From NCBI GenBank assembly GCA_016931715.1, contig JAFGEF010000016.1, positions 1 through 46,071 of the forward strand: a stretch of DNA of 46,071 nucleotides, in the 5' to 3' direction. Source of the DNA: Sedimentisphaerales bacterium. GTDB lineage: Bacteria; Planctomycetota; Phycisphaerae; Sedimentisphaerales; Anaerobacaceae. The notes beneath the pieces are model-generated. The model saw only the letters and a list, made by a program, of their open reading frames with translations. It was not told the DNA's origin and made no database searches. Positions 26,061 to 34,567 of this stretch are shown one piece after another. The position numbers were made by a program, and so were the translations under genes. Numbering within the stretch: position 1 is the first letter of the stretch; each line of letters opens with the position of its first letter.

Positions 26061-26597
26061 ATGAACAGCAATTTTAGAAAACTCGTATTCTTCATCTTAC
26101 TGGTTGGTTTGGGAGCAGTCGGCTACCAGTTTATGATTAAGCCGGCCAATAAAGACCTGGCTGAAAAACAGGCAAAAGTTGAAGCGAAAATGGAGCAGCT
26201 TATTAAATTTCAGGAAGCAACAGCAGCCGCTGAAGACATTAATAAACAGCTTGAAAAATTGCAGGAAGCGATAGAATTCTTCGAGAGCAAGCTTCCTCCT
26301 ACAAGTCAGATTCATGAAGTGCTCGAGCAGGTAACAGTAATTGCTCAGAAGCAGGGTCTGAAGCCGAAGACAATCAAAACGCTTTCGACGAAGGACAACA
26401 GCGGCTATGTCGAGCAGCCCCTTAAAATGGAACTGGAGGGAAATTTCAGCGCTTTCTACTCGTTCCTGCTGGAAATTGAAAAGCTTCCGAGAATTATGAA
26501 ACTTCGCGAACTTGAGCTGAAAAAGAAAAACACTATCGAAGGCCAGATATCAGCCAATTTTATAGTCAGTATCTTTTTCCAGAACGAAACAATATAA
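26061..26597 (+). CDS. pilO: PilO-like inner-membrane pilus assembly protein
   Basis: A 178-residue bitopic protein: short cytoplasmic tail, one membrane segment (about 8-26), a coiled coil (30-80, AEKQAKVEAKMEQLIKFQ) and a ferredoxin-like domain (PTSQIHEVLEQVTVIAQKQG through FSAFYSFLLEIEKLPRIMKL), all as in PilO/GspM-like proteins. It pairs with PilN to form the periplasmic stator-like platform. AGAGGA lies before the ATG. Confidence 0.85.
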   Translation: MNSNFRKLVFFILLVGLGAVGYQFMIKPANKDLAEKQAKVEAKMEQLIKFQEATAAAEDINKQLEKLQEAIEFFESKLPPTSQIHEVLEQVTVIAQKQGLKPKTIKTLSTKDNSGYVEQPLKMELEGNFSAFYSFLLEIEKLPRIMKLRELELKKKNTIEGQISANFIVSIFFQNETI

Positions 26598-26632
26598 AAC
26601 AGTGTTTGAAATAATTTCACAGGAGTATTGAT

Positions 26633-27280
26633 ATGTTATCCTATTTACGCGATCCGAATCTTGAAGAGCTTCCTGCCGAGCAGCAGGCAGAAGCAGCCCA
26701 GCAGAAGGAACAGGACTATATTACAGTAGCTTCGCATGGAAAAGCAGTTCGCAGGAGCACAACTGTACTTTGCGTTCTTTTTATCATCGGCTTGATTTGT
26801 CTTGGTGTGATGATTAAAAAGAGTGCGCCGAAAGCGGCTGTTGCCAAACCTGCAAATACTGAAGAACTTCAGATGGAAGCCGCCATTGCGAAATTAGTAG
26901 GATTAAAAAAGGACATGTTCAGCAGGATGGATGAAATTGTGAACAAATTTTACGAGTTTTCAGACGTTTTTCAGGTACAGGTCAGTGAACTTGTAAAAAA
27001 TCCTTTCCAGCTCGAAACATTTATTAGTAATTTGAAACAGGAAAATGGTGATTCTGAAATAGATGCGGAAATGATATGGCGTGAACAGGCAAACCGCAAA
27101 GCGAAAGACTTGAAGCTTTACAGCGTTATGCAGTCTGAAAAGGGTGTCTGCTGCATGATTGACAATAAAATTCTTTACTCAGGTGATAAAATAGAAGATT
27201 TTGAGGTTAAAGAGATAAGCGGCGACGAAGTTCTGCTCGAACTTGAAGGTATTGAAGTAACTCTGAAATTATCCAGATAA
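26633..27280 (+). CDS. GspC/PilP-like protein with HR-type C-terminal domain
   Basis: A 215-residue protein. It has an N-terminal cytoplasmic tail of about 42 residues rich in Gln/Glu, one membrane segment (about 43-62), a helical periplasmic linker and a small beta domain at the end (LYSVMQSEKGVCCMIDNKIL to VLLELEGIEVTLKLSR). The last part matches the homology-region fold of GspC and PilP, which links the inner-membrane platform to the secretin. No lipobox is present, unlike classical PilP, so the architecture is closer to GspC. AGGAG precedes the start. The secretin it would contact is not in the window. Confidence 0.65.
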   Translation: MLSYLRDPNLEELPAEQQAEAAQQKEQDYITVASHGKAVRRSTTVLCVLFIIGLICLGVMIKKSAPKAAVAKPANTEELQMEAAIAKLVGLKKDMFSRMDEIVNKFYEFSDVFQVQVSELVKNPFQLETFISNLKQENGDSEIDAEMIWREQANRKAKDLKLYSVMQSEKGVCCMIDNKILYSGDKIEDFEVKEISGDEVLLELEGIEVTLKLSR

Positions 27281-27315
27281 GTTATCAGTACATTAAGTTC
27301 AGAAAGGGGCATTAA

Positions 27316-28422
27316 ATGATAGATATTAAAAATATATTGGCAGATGTAATAGAAAACGGGGCAAGCGACTTGCATATAAATGTCGGAATGCCGCCTGTGC
27401 TGCGAAAAAATACCGAGCTTGTCGAGCTTGACTTCCCCCCGATAAGCAACGAAGATGCCAGGGAAATGGTGCTTTCCATGGTCGGTCCTGAGAAATTCAA
27501 AAAGGTCGAGGAGAATAAAGACCTGGATTTCTCGACAAGCATCGACGACGGCCATCGCTTTCGCGTCAATGCGCATTATCAGCGTGACACAATAGCAATT
27601 TCGTTCAGAGTGATTCCAAACCAGATTCCAAATATTGAAAATCTGCATCTGCCGCAGGTTATAAAAGAGCTGGCTGACCTGCCCAGGGGACTGGTGCTCA
27701 TAACAGGCCATACCGGGTCAGGTAAAAGTACCACGCTTGCGGCAATGGTTGATTTGATAAATACAAAATACTGCAAACGTATAATCACAATGGAAGACCC
27801 CATCGAGTATATGATTGAAAATAAAGAATGCATGGTCGAACAGCGTGAGGTCGGAGCAGATTGTCCGAATTTCGCATCCGGTCTGAAACATGCACTCCGC
27901 CAGGACCCTGATATTATCATGGTCGGCGAAATGCGAGACCTTGAGACTACTGGCTCGACGATAACCGCCGCTGAAACAGGTCACCTTGTCTTCAGTACAC
28001 TTCATACAATCAATGCGGCGCAGACAATTGAGCGTATCATAGATATTTATCCTGCGGCGCAGCAAAACCAGATCAGGACAATGCTTGCAAACACGCTCCA
28101 GGCGGTTGTTTCACAGACACTATTCAAACGCGTGGATGAGCCGGGCATGGTTCCATGCACTGAAATTCTTCTTTGCACCTCTGCTGTGAGAAACTGCATT
28201 CGTGAGAACAGAATATACGAGATTCCGAACATTATCGAGACCTCGCGCAGGTTAGGAATGCAGAACCTGGATAACAGTATTACAGATTTGTATTTCCAGG
28301 GTTATATAGACAGGGAAGAGGCGATAATGCGATCAAGCAATCCGGCAAAAATGGAAAAGACTCTTGTGCCTGTCGATGAGTTCGATGTTGTTCAGAAGCC
28401 CAGCAGCGTTATGGCTCAATAA
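27316..28422 (+). CDS. pilT: PilT-type secretion/twitching motor ATPase
   Basis: A 368-residue hexameric motor ATPase of the PilT/GspE superfamily. The N-terminal domain carries SDLHINVGMPPVLR. The ATPase core has Walker A GHTGSGKST (131-139), Asp box RIITMEDPIEYM, Walker B DPDIIMVGEMRD and the His box TGHLVFSTLHT. The VGEMRDLETT motif is of the PilT (retraction) type rather than PilB/GspE; length also fits PilT. It is the only motor ATPase in the operon, so either it powers the system alone or an extension ATPase is elsewhere. AAAGGGG precedes the ATG. Confidence 0.9.
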   Translation: MIDIKNILADVIENGASDLHINVGMPPVLRKNTELVELDFPPISNEDAREMVLSMVGPEKFKKVEENKDLDFSTSIDDGHRFRVNAHYQRDTIAISFRVIPNQIPNIENLHLPQVIKELADLPRGLVLITGHTGSGKSTTLAAMVDLINTKYCKRIITMEDPIEYMIENKECMVEQREVGADCPNFASGLKHALRQDPDIIMVGEMRDLETTGSTITAAETGHLVFSTLHTINAAQTIERIIDIYPAAQQNQIRTMLANTLQAVVSQTLFKRVDEPGMVPCTEILLCTSAVRNCIRENRIYEIPNIIETSRRLGMQNLDNSITDLYFQGYIDREEAIMRSSNPAKMEKTLVPVDEFDVVQKPSSVMAQ

Positions 28423-28463
28423 TAACAGAAAAAGCAAAATGCAAATAGTTGGAGCATTTATTT

Positions 28464-29687
28464 ATGTTTGAAGATACTTTGCGAAATCAAAAAAGTGCGA
28501 CCGCGGTAGCGGAAAGAAAGCGCAGTAACCGTCCCGTATTTCAGCAGGAGCAGCGTGACACAGAATCCGCATCTGTATTGAAGCAGCCGAACAGAAATGT
28601 TCAGGCTAAAGCCTTCAATAAGTTAAAAGGATTCAGGATTGAGTTAGGACCAGGCCGAAAAGATATTCTCAACTTTACGAACCAGCTTGCAGTTATGGTC
28701 CGTGCCGGCATCAGTCTTCAGGACTCTCTCGAATCGATAGCCGAGCAGAATGACAATGTAAAGTTCAAACAAATTATAATGGATCTGAAGAATCGCATCG
28801 AATCGGGACAAAGCTTTTCGCAGGCTCTGGCTGAGCATCCGCATACTTTTACCGAGCTGTATATTAACATGATAGCAGCAGCGGAAATAAGCGGTTCACT
28901 GAGTGATATGATGCAGAAACTCGCGGAATACCTGGATTCCGAAGCAGAAACACGCTCGCAGGTCAAGGGGGCAATGGTCTATCCGATAATCATAGCGGTA
29001 ATGGCTGTTACGGTAACAACGTTTTTACTTTGTTTTGTTCTTCCTAAATTTACAGCGATATTTGCCGGCAAAGAACAATACCTGCCCGGTCCGACCAAAG
29101 CCCTGATGGCCACCAGCGCATTTCTTCGCGGGTACTGGTATTATATCGTTCCTGCAATAGGAGGCATGTTCTGGGGTTTCTGGTACTTCACGGGGACAGC
29201 AGTCGGAAGGCTCTGGTGGGACAAAACAAAATTGACGCTGCCGCTTATCAAGACACTTTGCCGCAGCTTGTATATAACAAGGTCGCTGCACACAATGGGA
29301 GTGCTGACAAGAGCAGGCGTTCCGATTCTGAATACAATTTCCATTACCGCACAAATCGCGGGCAACGTGCTTTACAGAAATATGTGGCATGGTGTGCATG
29401 AAGAAGTGCGGCAGGGCAAGAAAATCGCTTCAAGTCTGAGCCAGTATAAACTTATGCCGAGCAGTGTTGTTCAGATGATAAGAAGCGGCGAAGATTCCGG
29501 AACGATGAGTGACGTATTAAGAGATGTTTCAAATTTCTATGCAAGAGAATTGAAAACAGTTATCAAAGCCGTGACATCGATGATTGAACCGATAATGATT
29601 GTCTGTATGGGTGTGCTGGTTGGTTTTATAGCAATGAGCATCATCCTGCCGATATTCAAAATGTCCAACCTCGTCATGGGCAAATAA
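28464..29687 (+). CDS. PilC/GspF-type inner-membrane platform protein
   Basis: A 407-residue polytopic protein with the two repeated GspF domains: RKDILNFTNQLAVMVRAGIS onwards and SLYITRSLHTMGVLTRAGVP onwards, each ending in membrane helices (about residues 175-200, 225-245 and 375-400). It is the platform that the motor ATPase rotates to add pseudopilin subunits. The ATG at 28464 has GGAG nine bases upstream; a TTG at 28449 in the same frame has no such support. A ~55-residue hydrophilic N-terminal region precedes the first domain. Confidence 0.92.
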   Translation: MFEDTLRNQKSATAVAERKRSNRPVFQQEQRDTESASVLKQPNRNVQAKAFNKLKGFRIELGPGRKDILNFTNQLAVMVRAGISLQDSLESIAEQNDNVKFKQIIMDLKNRIESGQSFSQALAEHPHTFTELYINMIAAAEISGSLSDMMQKLAEYLDSEAETRSQVKGAMVYPIIIAVMAVTVTTFLLCFVLPKFTAIFAGKEQYLPGPTKALMATSAFLRGYWYYIVPAIGGMFWGFWYFTGTAVGRLWWDKTKLTLPLIKTLCRSLYITRSLHTMGVLTRAGVPILNTISITAQIAGNVLYRNMWHGVHEEVRQGKKIASSLSQYKLMPSSVVQMIRSGEDSGTMSDVLRDVSNFYARELKTVIKAVTSMIEPIMIVCMGVLVGFIAMSIILPIFKMSNLVMGK

Positions 29688-29709
29688 CAAAATCAAACGG
29701 GGAATTAAG

Positions 29710-30201
29710 ATGAGATATTCAAGATATAAAAATGGTTTTACGCTCATCGAAGTAATGATTGCGGTTATTCTGGTCGGCTTCGCCATCGCTTCGTTAGTCG
29801 GAGCCAATAGCGCATTCACACAGGCAAACGGCGCGGGAACGGAGTTATCAACCGCCGAGTTCCTTCTCGAACAGGTAAAAGAGCTTGCTGCTATGCTTCC
29901 GGTTGTGGATCCGGTTACCCAACTCGCAAATTTCGGCCCGGAGGCTGGTGAGACGCTTGCAATCTACGACGACCTGGACGATTTTGACGATGCAAATTTT
30001 TCGCCGCCGATCGATGCAGGCAGAAACACACTAAGCAATTTCGCCTCGTTCAGCCAGCAGGTAACCGTCCAGAATGTTAATCCTTCTGATTTCGAGCAGG
30101 TCGCAGCCAATCATAGCACGAACTTCGTTAGAATTACTGTGAAAGTTTTTCAGAACTCCGAAGAAATTTGTTCTTCGAGCTGGCTTCGGGCAAGATACTA
30201 A
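29710..30201 (+). CDS. Type II secretion/type IV minor prepilin
   Basis: A 163-residue prepilin. The type III signal NGFTLIEVMIAVILVGFAIA shows the cleavage site after Gly9 and Glu at mature position 5, the hallmark of prepilin-peptidase substrates. The soluble part is acidic and not recognised; length and position suit a GspI-like minor pseudopilin. GGGGAA precedes the ATG. It is followed 12 bases later by a second prepilin. No prepilin peptidase is in the window. Confidence 0.85.
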   Translation: MRYSRYKNGFTLIEVMIAVILVGFAIASLVGANSAFTQANGAGTELSTAEFLLEQVKELAAMLPVVDPVTQLANFGPEAGETLAIYDDLDDFDDANFSPPIDAGRNTLSNFASFSQQVTVQNVNPSDFEQVAANHSTNFVRITVKVFQNSEEICSSSWLRARY

Positions 30202-30213
30202 AGAGGCGCTAAA

Positions 30214-30705
30214 ATGCTGAATACTACTAATAAAAAAGGCTTTACAGTTGTCGAACTGCTTATTGCTCTTGCAATATCGAGCATATTGCTTGCGGCGGTC
30301 GCTTTCGCTTTCCAGAGTTCCATTATGAACTATTCGGAAAACGAGGATATTTTCAAGACAATCAACAGTTCAAGGCAGGCTTTATGCAGAATAACTTCTC
30401 AGCTTCGTACCGCTGAAGCAGTCGATCCCTGCACACCATCCAACCAGTGTATTTTCCTCACACCGGATGGCCAAACTCTTACTTATGATTACAGAAGCGC
30501 AGACAACAAGCTGTACCTGGTATCAGGGGGAAGCGATTACCTGCTTTGTGACAATGTAACCGCCATGACTTTTACAAATGATACTTTTATAGATGCCGCT
30601 TCTCTGCTGAACGTAAGAAGCGTACAGATTTCAATGACTGTGCAGAACGGGAATATTGAAAATACGATATCCGCAGCTTCTGTAATAAGAAGAAACCTGA
30701 ACTAA
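30214..30705 (+). CDS. Type II secretion/type IV minor prepilin (GspJ-like)
   Basis: A 163-residue prepilin with signal KKGFTVVELLIALAISSILL (cleavage after Gly9, Glu at mature 5). The pattern SRQALCRITSQLRTAEAV after the helix and the Cys residues (CTPSNQC) are like GspJ-type minor pseudopilins. It is the last gene of the operon. Beyond the stop, AAGTAAT and ATTACTT (30705-30726) form a 7-base hairpin without a T-run, a weak terminator at best. Confidence 0.83.
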   Translation: MLNTTNKKGFTVVELLIALAISSILLAAVAFAFQSSIMNYSENEDIFKTINSSRQALCRITSQLRTAEAVDPCTPSNQCIFLTPDGQTLTYDYRSADNKLYLVSGGSDYLLCDNVTAMTFTNDTFIDAASLLNVRSVQISMTVQNGNIENTISAASVIRRNLN

Positions 30706-30796
30706 AGTAATTACTTCTGATTACTTGAGACAGTATCAGCCGCCGCCAGTTCTGTCGCAGGCTAATCTATTACTTTTATTTTATATCAATCAAATT

Positions 30797-31969
30797 TTAA
30801 GACGAACCTCCACTTTCCCAGTCTATCGGCAGCCAGGTGCCATTGTAATTTTTAAATGTCATATTGAAGTGGCGATTAAATTCAGTTAAGGAAAATTTCT
30901 TTATATCTTTTTGTTCGTCCGGGTATTTGTGCAAACGTATCGTATCAAGTAAATCGTGAACGGTACGCAACTTCAGGATTTGTTCGCTTCCAAGATGCAG
31001 TATTACACCATCAATACCTGTAAATGATAGACTAGCAAATAATCCCGGTCTCGCCATCCCTTCAAAGTCGTCAGTAAGGTCAACTATCAGCATTTTGCAT
31101 TTAAATGGACTAAAGAAAGTAGATGGATTCGATAGAGAAAGGCAATAGTATTTTCCAAGCAGGTATAAAATAAACTGTGCAATTTCCTGGTCATCAGATA
31201 GTTTTGCTTCCTGCAGCTTGCAAAGCGGATTACGGTCGTTGCCGTCAATTAAACCATCGCCATCGGTATCCGGATTGTTTGGATCGAGCATAAGAACAAT
31301 CTCATCAGCATTAGAAATCAAATCCCCATCGCTATCAGTTGGTGTTTTCTTCAATGAAACATTATTGCCGACCATAGCAGCAGGAAATTCTTTCTTCGCT
31401 TTTTCATATACTGCAAGAACATGTTCGATTGCTTTTTTGTTTCCGGTAGCACATAGAAGAATAGTTGCTCTGAATCTTGCGACAGGTGCTTCGGTAGCGT
31501 CAGATTCGGTCTTAATAAGAAATTCAATACCTTCATCTTCAGGTAAAAGCTTTGCAATGGTAAGAAGCAACTGGATTCGCAGTTCCGATCCCTCCATGGC
31601 ATAGATTTTTTTTTCAATTTCAATCCATTTCTTTCTTAATTGCGGCAGTACCTCGCGTGCGTTAAGAGAACTAAATGCACGTGTTAAGAATGCAGATCTG
31701 ACGTTATTAGTTTCCTCAGCGAATCGTTTTATAAGCGTTTCGATTAGTTGCTTTCTAAACTCAGGTTCTTTTTCTGCTTTGTTGAAAATCTGCGAAGATA
31801 ATGTGTATCTATCTTGCCAATGACTACTAAAATAGTTTGAAATTTCATCTATGGTCATTTGCTCGACATTTTGAGCGTTTCTTGCGTACAATGTTGCATT
31901 CTGAAGAACCAGACTTCCGAGAAACAGGCCAAGAACAGCCGCTTTTGAAAAGTGTGTTAAACCTTTCAT
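30797..31969 (-). CDS. Secreted protein with HEAT-like helices and a TSP3-like calcium-binding segment
   Basis: A 390-residue exported protein. Signal peptide at residues 1-30 (KAAVLGLFLGSLVLQ). Residues ~30-190 are paired helices like HEAT or armadillo repeats (LPQLRKKWIEIEKKIY). The middle segment DSDGDLISNADEIVLMLDPN plus DTDGDGLIDGNDRNPLC is a thrombospondin type-3/EF-hand-like calcium-binding pair. The C-terminal ~130 residues are not recognised. Start is the ATG at 31969 (AAAGGAG upstream), not 32017. It lies 85 bases downstream of the LRR gene on the same strand and is probably cotranscribed. Function unknown; likely periplasmic or surface. Confidence 0.72.
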   Translation of the reverse strand: MKGLTHFSKAAVLGLFLGSLVLQNATLYARNAQNVEQMTIDEISNYFSSHWQDRYTLSSQIFNKAEKEPEFRKQLIETLIKRFAEETNNVRSAFLTRAFSSLNAREVLPQLRKKWIEIEKKIYAMEGSELRIQLLLTIAKLLPEDEGIEFLIKTESDATEAPVARFRATILLCATGNKKAIEHVLAVYEKAKKEFPAAMVGNNVSLKKTPTDSDGDLISNADEIVLMLDPNNPDTDGDGLIDGNDRNPLCKLQEAKLSDDQEIAQFILYLLGKYYCLSLSNPSTFFSPFKCKMLIVDLTDDFEGMARPGLFASLSFTGIDGVILHLGSEQILKLRTVHDLLDTIRLHKYPDEQKDIKKFSLTEFNRHFNMTFKNYNGTWLPIDWESGGSS

Positions 31970-32054
31970 AATTATCTCCTTTCTGTTGTCATTATTTTGG
32001 TAGTTTCTTTCTATCAATTAATTCTATTATCTTTAATATTTTTTGTTTGTAAAG

Positions 32055-32984
32055 TTACCTTCCCAAAGCACGTTGAATCCTCAAATGAGGAAGGGCTTTT
32101 TGCAGTTCTTCTACCTGCTTATCTGATATATTATTACATAATTGTATATTGAGTAATAGCAGATTTGTTAATTCTTTAATCGGCTCAAGATTTGCTATAG
32201 AAGTTTTGCTGATATATAACTCCTTTAAGTTTGTTAATTCTCTTAAAGACTCAAGGTTTGTAATCTGAGTATCACTAACAACAAGTTTTTGCAGTTTTGT
32301 TAATTCTTTTATTGGTTCAAGATTTGTCACATGAGTGCTTCCTATACTTAACTCTCGTAAGTCGGTTAATACTCTTAACGGCTCGAGGTCTGAAACCTGA
32401 GTTCCGTCAACATATAGCTTTCGCAGGTTTGTCAATCCTTTTAGCGGCTCTAAATCAGATAATTGAGTTTGTGTAAGCTGTAAATCTGTCAGGTTAGTAA
32501 GTTTTGAAAGTGGCCTGATATCGTTAATCCTCTGATTGATAATTGCAAGTAACTGAAGCTTCTTGAGTTTTTTAAGCGGGCTTAAATCAATATAATTACC
32601 TGGATCCTTGATAACTCTGATTTTTACCAGTAGAGCTTTCCATTCAGGTATGACTGGTTCTACAAAATCAGTCTCGCTGAGAGATAATTGTTCCAGGTTC
32701 TTAAACTTCTTCAACAGCTCGATATCAGAAAAACTTTTTCTATAAAAATCAAGCCTTGTTATTTTTGCAAAATCAGCATCGGTCAGTTCATTCGGATCTT
32801 TACCGAGCTGCAATGCAGCGGCTATTCTGATTACAGCCGCACTGGCCGGATCGGATGAATTCTTTACAACAAAAATAAAGACAGAAACAAAGATTAGGAA
32901 AAGAAAAAGAAATACTGCGAAAATTATTAATTTCATCCAGTATTGTTTCTTATTATCGCTTTTTAATGATTTTTCTTCTTCCAT
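32055..32984 (-). CDS. Membrane-anchored leucine-rich-repeat protein
   Basis: A 309-residue bitopic protein: cytoplasmic N-terminus, one membrane segment (about 17-39), then a short spacer and at least seven 22-residue leucine-rich repeats of the internalin type (units such as LTNLRKLYVDGTQVSDLEPL). The repeats are close to identical in the core, giving a curved binding surface for an unknown protein partner outside the membrane. AAGGAAAAAG precedes the ATG. No export signal beyond the anchor is present. Confidence 0.82.
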   Translation of the reverse strand: MEEEKSLKSDNKKQYWMKLIIFAVFLFLFLIFVSVFIFVVKNSSDPASAAVIRIAAALQLGKDPNELTDADFAKITRLDFYRKSFSDIELLKKFKNLEQLSLSETDFVEPVIPEWKALLVKIRVIKDPGNYIDLSPLKKLKKLQLLAIINQRINDIRPLSKLTNLTDLQLTQTQLSDLEPLKGLTNLRKLYVDGTQVSDLEPLRVLTDLRELSIGSTHVTNLEPIKELTKLQKLVVSDTQITNLESLRELTNLKELYISKTSIANLEPIKELTNLLLLNIQLCNNISDKQVEELQKALPHLRIQRALGR

Positions 32985-33151
32985 TGGTCTTTTTCCTTCT
33001 TAAATACCTAAAAGCGTAATACATCATTATTTAACCTTTATTATAATAGCTTTCTAAGTATATAGACGCTATAAGTACAAATTCGGTTGACAAATATTCT
33101 TTGAAAAAGATTATTCAATACTAAAACTGACTTTTTTAGCATCATTTTACT

Positions 33152-33487
33152 TTAATTAGAAATATCCGCCAACTGTTTTGCCGCAGGAAAATCTATCCCT
33201 TTTATTCCATAAAATGTAAGATTCGCATCTGGAAATCCGTCTCGTGCGGGACGAATTTCTTTTGCCTCAAGCAAAGCTGTATGGCCGTCGGCAAAAAGGT
33301 AATTTCTTGCGCCTTCCCAGCACCACCACCCTTTGTCACTATCAATCGGCGAATGATTGCTTAACCATTCACCGATAATTATTTTTCATGAAGGCACGGT
33401 GATATCGAAATTGTCATTGTATTTTTTAAACATTTGCACAGATAAGGAATTCAACTTCGTAAGTGAGTTTAACCAATCGATATTAAC
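33152..33487 (-). pseudogene. Remnant of an H-X9-DG-type prepilin-like gene, with in-frame TGA
   Basis: The minus frame reads VNIDWLNSLTKLNSLS, then FKKYNDNFDITVPS, TGA at 33386-33388, KIIIGEWLSNHSPIDSDKG, WWCWEGARNYLFADGHTALL and a stop at 33152. NYLFADGHTALL is the C-terminal signature of planctomycete DUF1559-like prepilin proteins. The His normally nine residues before DG is Trp here. The N-terminal prepilin helix is missing and the 3' end of the MBL gene overlaps by 19 bases. So it is a truncated, stop-interrupted relic of a larger gene family, probably left by recombination. The stop could in principle be read through; no evidence supports that. Confidence 0.75.
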
Positions 33488-34257
33488 TCGCTGCACTCTC
33501 TAAGCGGGGCGGTAAGCAGGTCGAAATCCATCTGCCTGCCGGCTTCTTCAAAAACACTGACAGTCTCCCTGCGGGCTAAATCACGCTCGTTTCTCTGGCT
33601 GCTGATGTGTCCGAGCATTACAGCGGCGGGAGATTTCCTGCTGCCGCCGACAGCATTTAAAAGCAAATTGCCTGTTTGCGGATTAGGCATATGAAATTGA
33701 CTGTTGGGATTATAGAACTGTTCCAATAATTCCAGGTTATGATTTGACTCGACAAAAATAAAATCGGAATCAAGAAAATATTCAAAAACACTATCCCATT
33801 CGAAAAAATCTGTGGCTATCACAATTTTCTTGTCTTCACAGGAAATCAGAAAACCACAGGTCGGATAGGACGGGCTGTGACTCACCTTAAAAGGTTTTAT
33901 CGAGAATTCGCCGACAGAGAAACTTTTATTCTTGAACGGTTTGATATTCAGCTTTTTAAAACCATACCCGTTGAAGTGCTTCTCCTTGAGCTGGTCAACG
34001 CAATCCTCGTGAATACGAATTGTTTGTCCAAGCTCTTCAAGCACTCTAAGAGGGTAATACGAAATATGATCTGAATGATTGTGGGTCAGCAGAATAGAAT
34101 CCGCTTGTACATCTGTACCGAATATGGAATCCAGCACTTGCCGGGTACTTTTCATGGAAGTCAGGCCGCAGTCGATGAGCAATCTGGTATGTTCCGACCA
34201 CAGAGCAAGACAATTTCCATTACTGCTGCTGCAAATAGACCTGAAATACAATGTCAT
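33469..34257 (-). CDS. MBL-fold metal-dependent hydrolase (YycJ/WalJ-like)
   Basis: A 262-residue metallo-beta-lactamase-fold protein with HNHSDH (His59, His61, Asp63, His64), the TDFFEW segment and the late HISSQRNERD that resembles the family's last metal ligand. The opening RSICSSSNGNCLALWSEHTR is typical of the YycJ/WalJ subgroup, whose members are predicted nucleases linked to DNA repair and cell-wall stress. AAGGAT precedes the ATG. The stop overlaps the prepilin relic. Confidence 0.85.
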   Translation of the reverse strand: MTLYFRSICSSSNGNCLALWSEHTRLLIDCGLTSMKSTRQVLDSIFGTDVQADSILLTHNHSDHISYYPLRVLEELGQTIRIHEDCVDQLKEKHFNGYGFKKLNIKPFKNKSFSVGEFSIKPFKVSHSPSYPTCGFLISCEDKKIVIATDFFEWDSVFEYFLDSDFIFVESNHNLELLEQFYNPNSQFHMPNPQTGNLLLNAVGGSRKSPAAVMLGHISSQRNERDLARRETVSVFEEAGRQMDFDLLTAPLRECSELISIG

Positions 34258-34327
34258 GAGTATCCTTACTCAAAAAAACATAGTTATAAATAAGAGTTTT
34301 GCAAAAATTCATTTATAAACCAAAACT

Positions 34328-34358
34328 ATTCCTGGTGAGAGTCGAACTCACGGCTTCT
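34328..34358 (-). other. tRNA 3'-end relic (T-arm and acceptor-like)
   Basis: On the minus strand, GTGAG-TTCGACT-CTCAC (34335-34351) is a perfect T arm, identical to that of the tRNA-Arg(CCG) at 39273-39345, followed by CAGGAAT as a possible 3' acceptor strand. No matching D arm or anticodon arm is found upstream, so this is not a whole tRNA. A 3' tRNA piece is what integrase-mediated insertion often leaves, but no integrase is visible. The rest of the 310-base gap to the GLUG gene shows nothing else recognised. Confidence 0.45.
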
Positions 34359-34567
34359 TGCTGCATGGGGCCTCTAACAGGATTTGCAAATAATTGTAGT
34401 CAAGTTGTTTATAACAGTCAATAAAAGACTTGTGATATCATGTGGTAACCAGTAAAAGGTCAAAAGATGCTCGAACGTGCATATTTGGTACGTACTGGAG
34501 TCTCAAACAGGCAGGAACTGTCCAAATTGTAATTGTGATTCAGGCTGGTTTTATTATCAATATTCAG

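Noticed and set aside
28449..28463. TTG start for the PilC/GspF-like gene
   Set aside because: The ATG at 28464 has a correctly spaced GGAG, while the TTG overlaps that ribosome site.
34321..34420. Complete tRNA or tmRNA gene at the T-arm match
   Set aside because: No D arm, anticodon arm or 5' acceptor strand pairs with the 3' end, and the tmRNA 3' signature (CCAGCTCCA) is absent.
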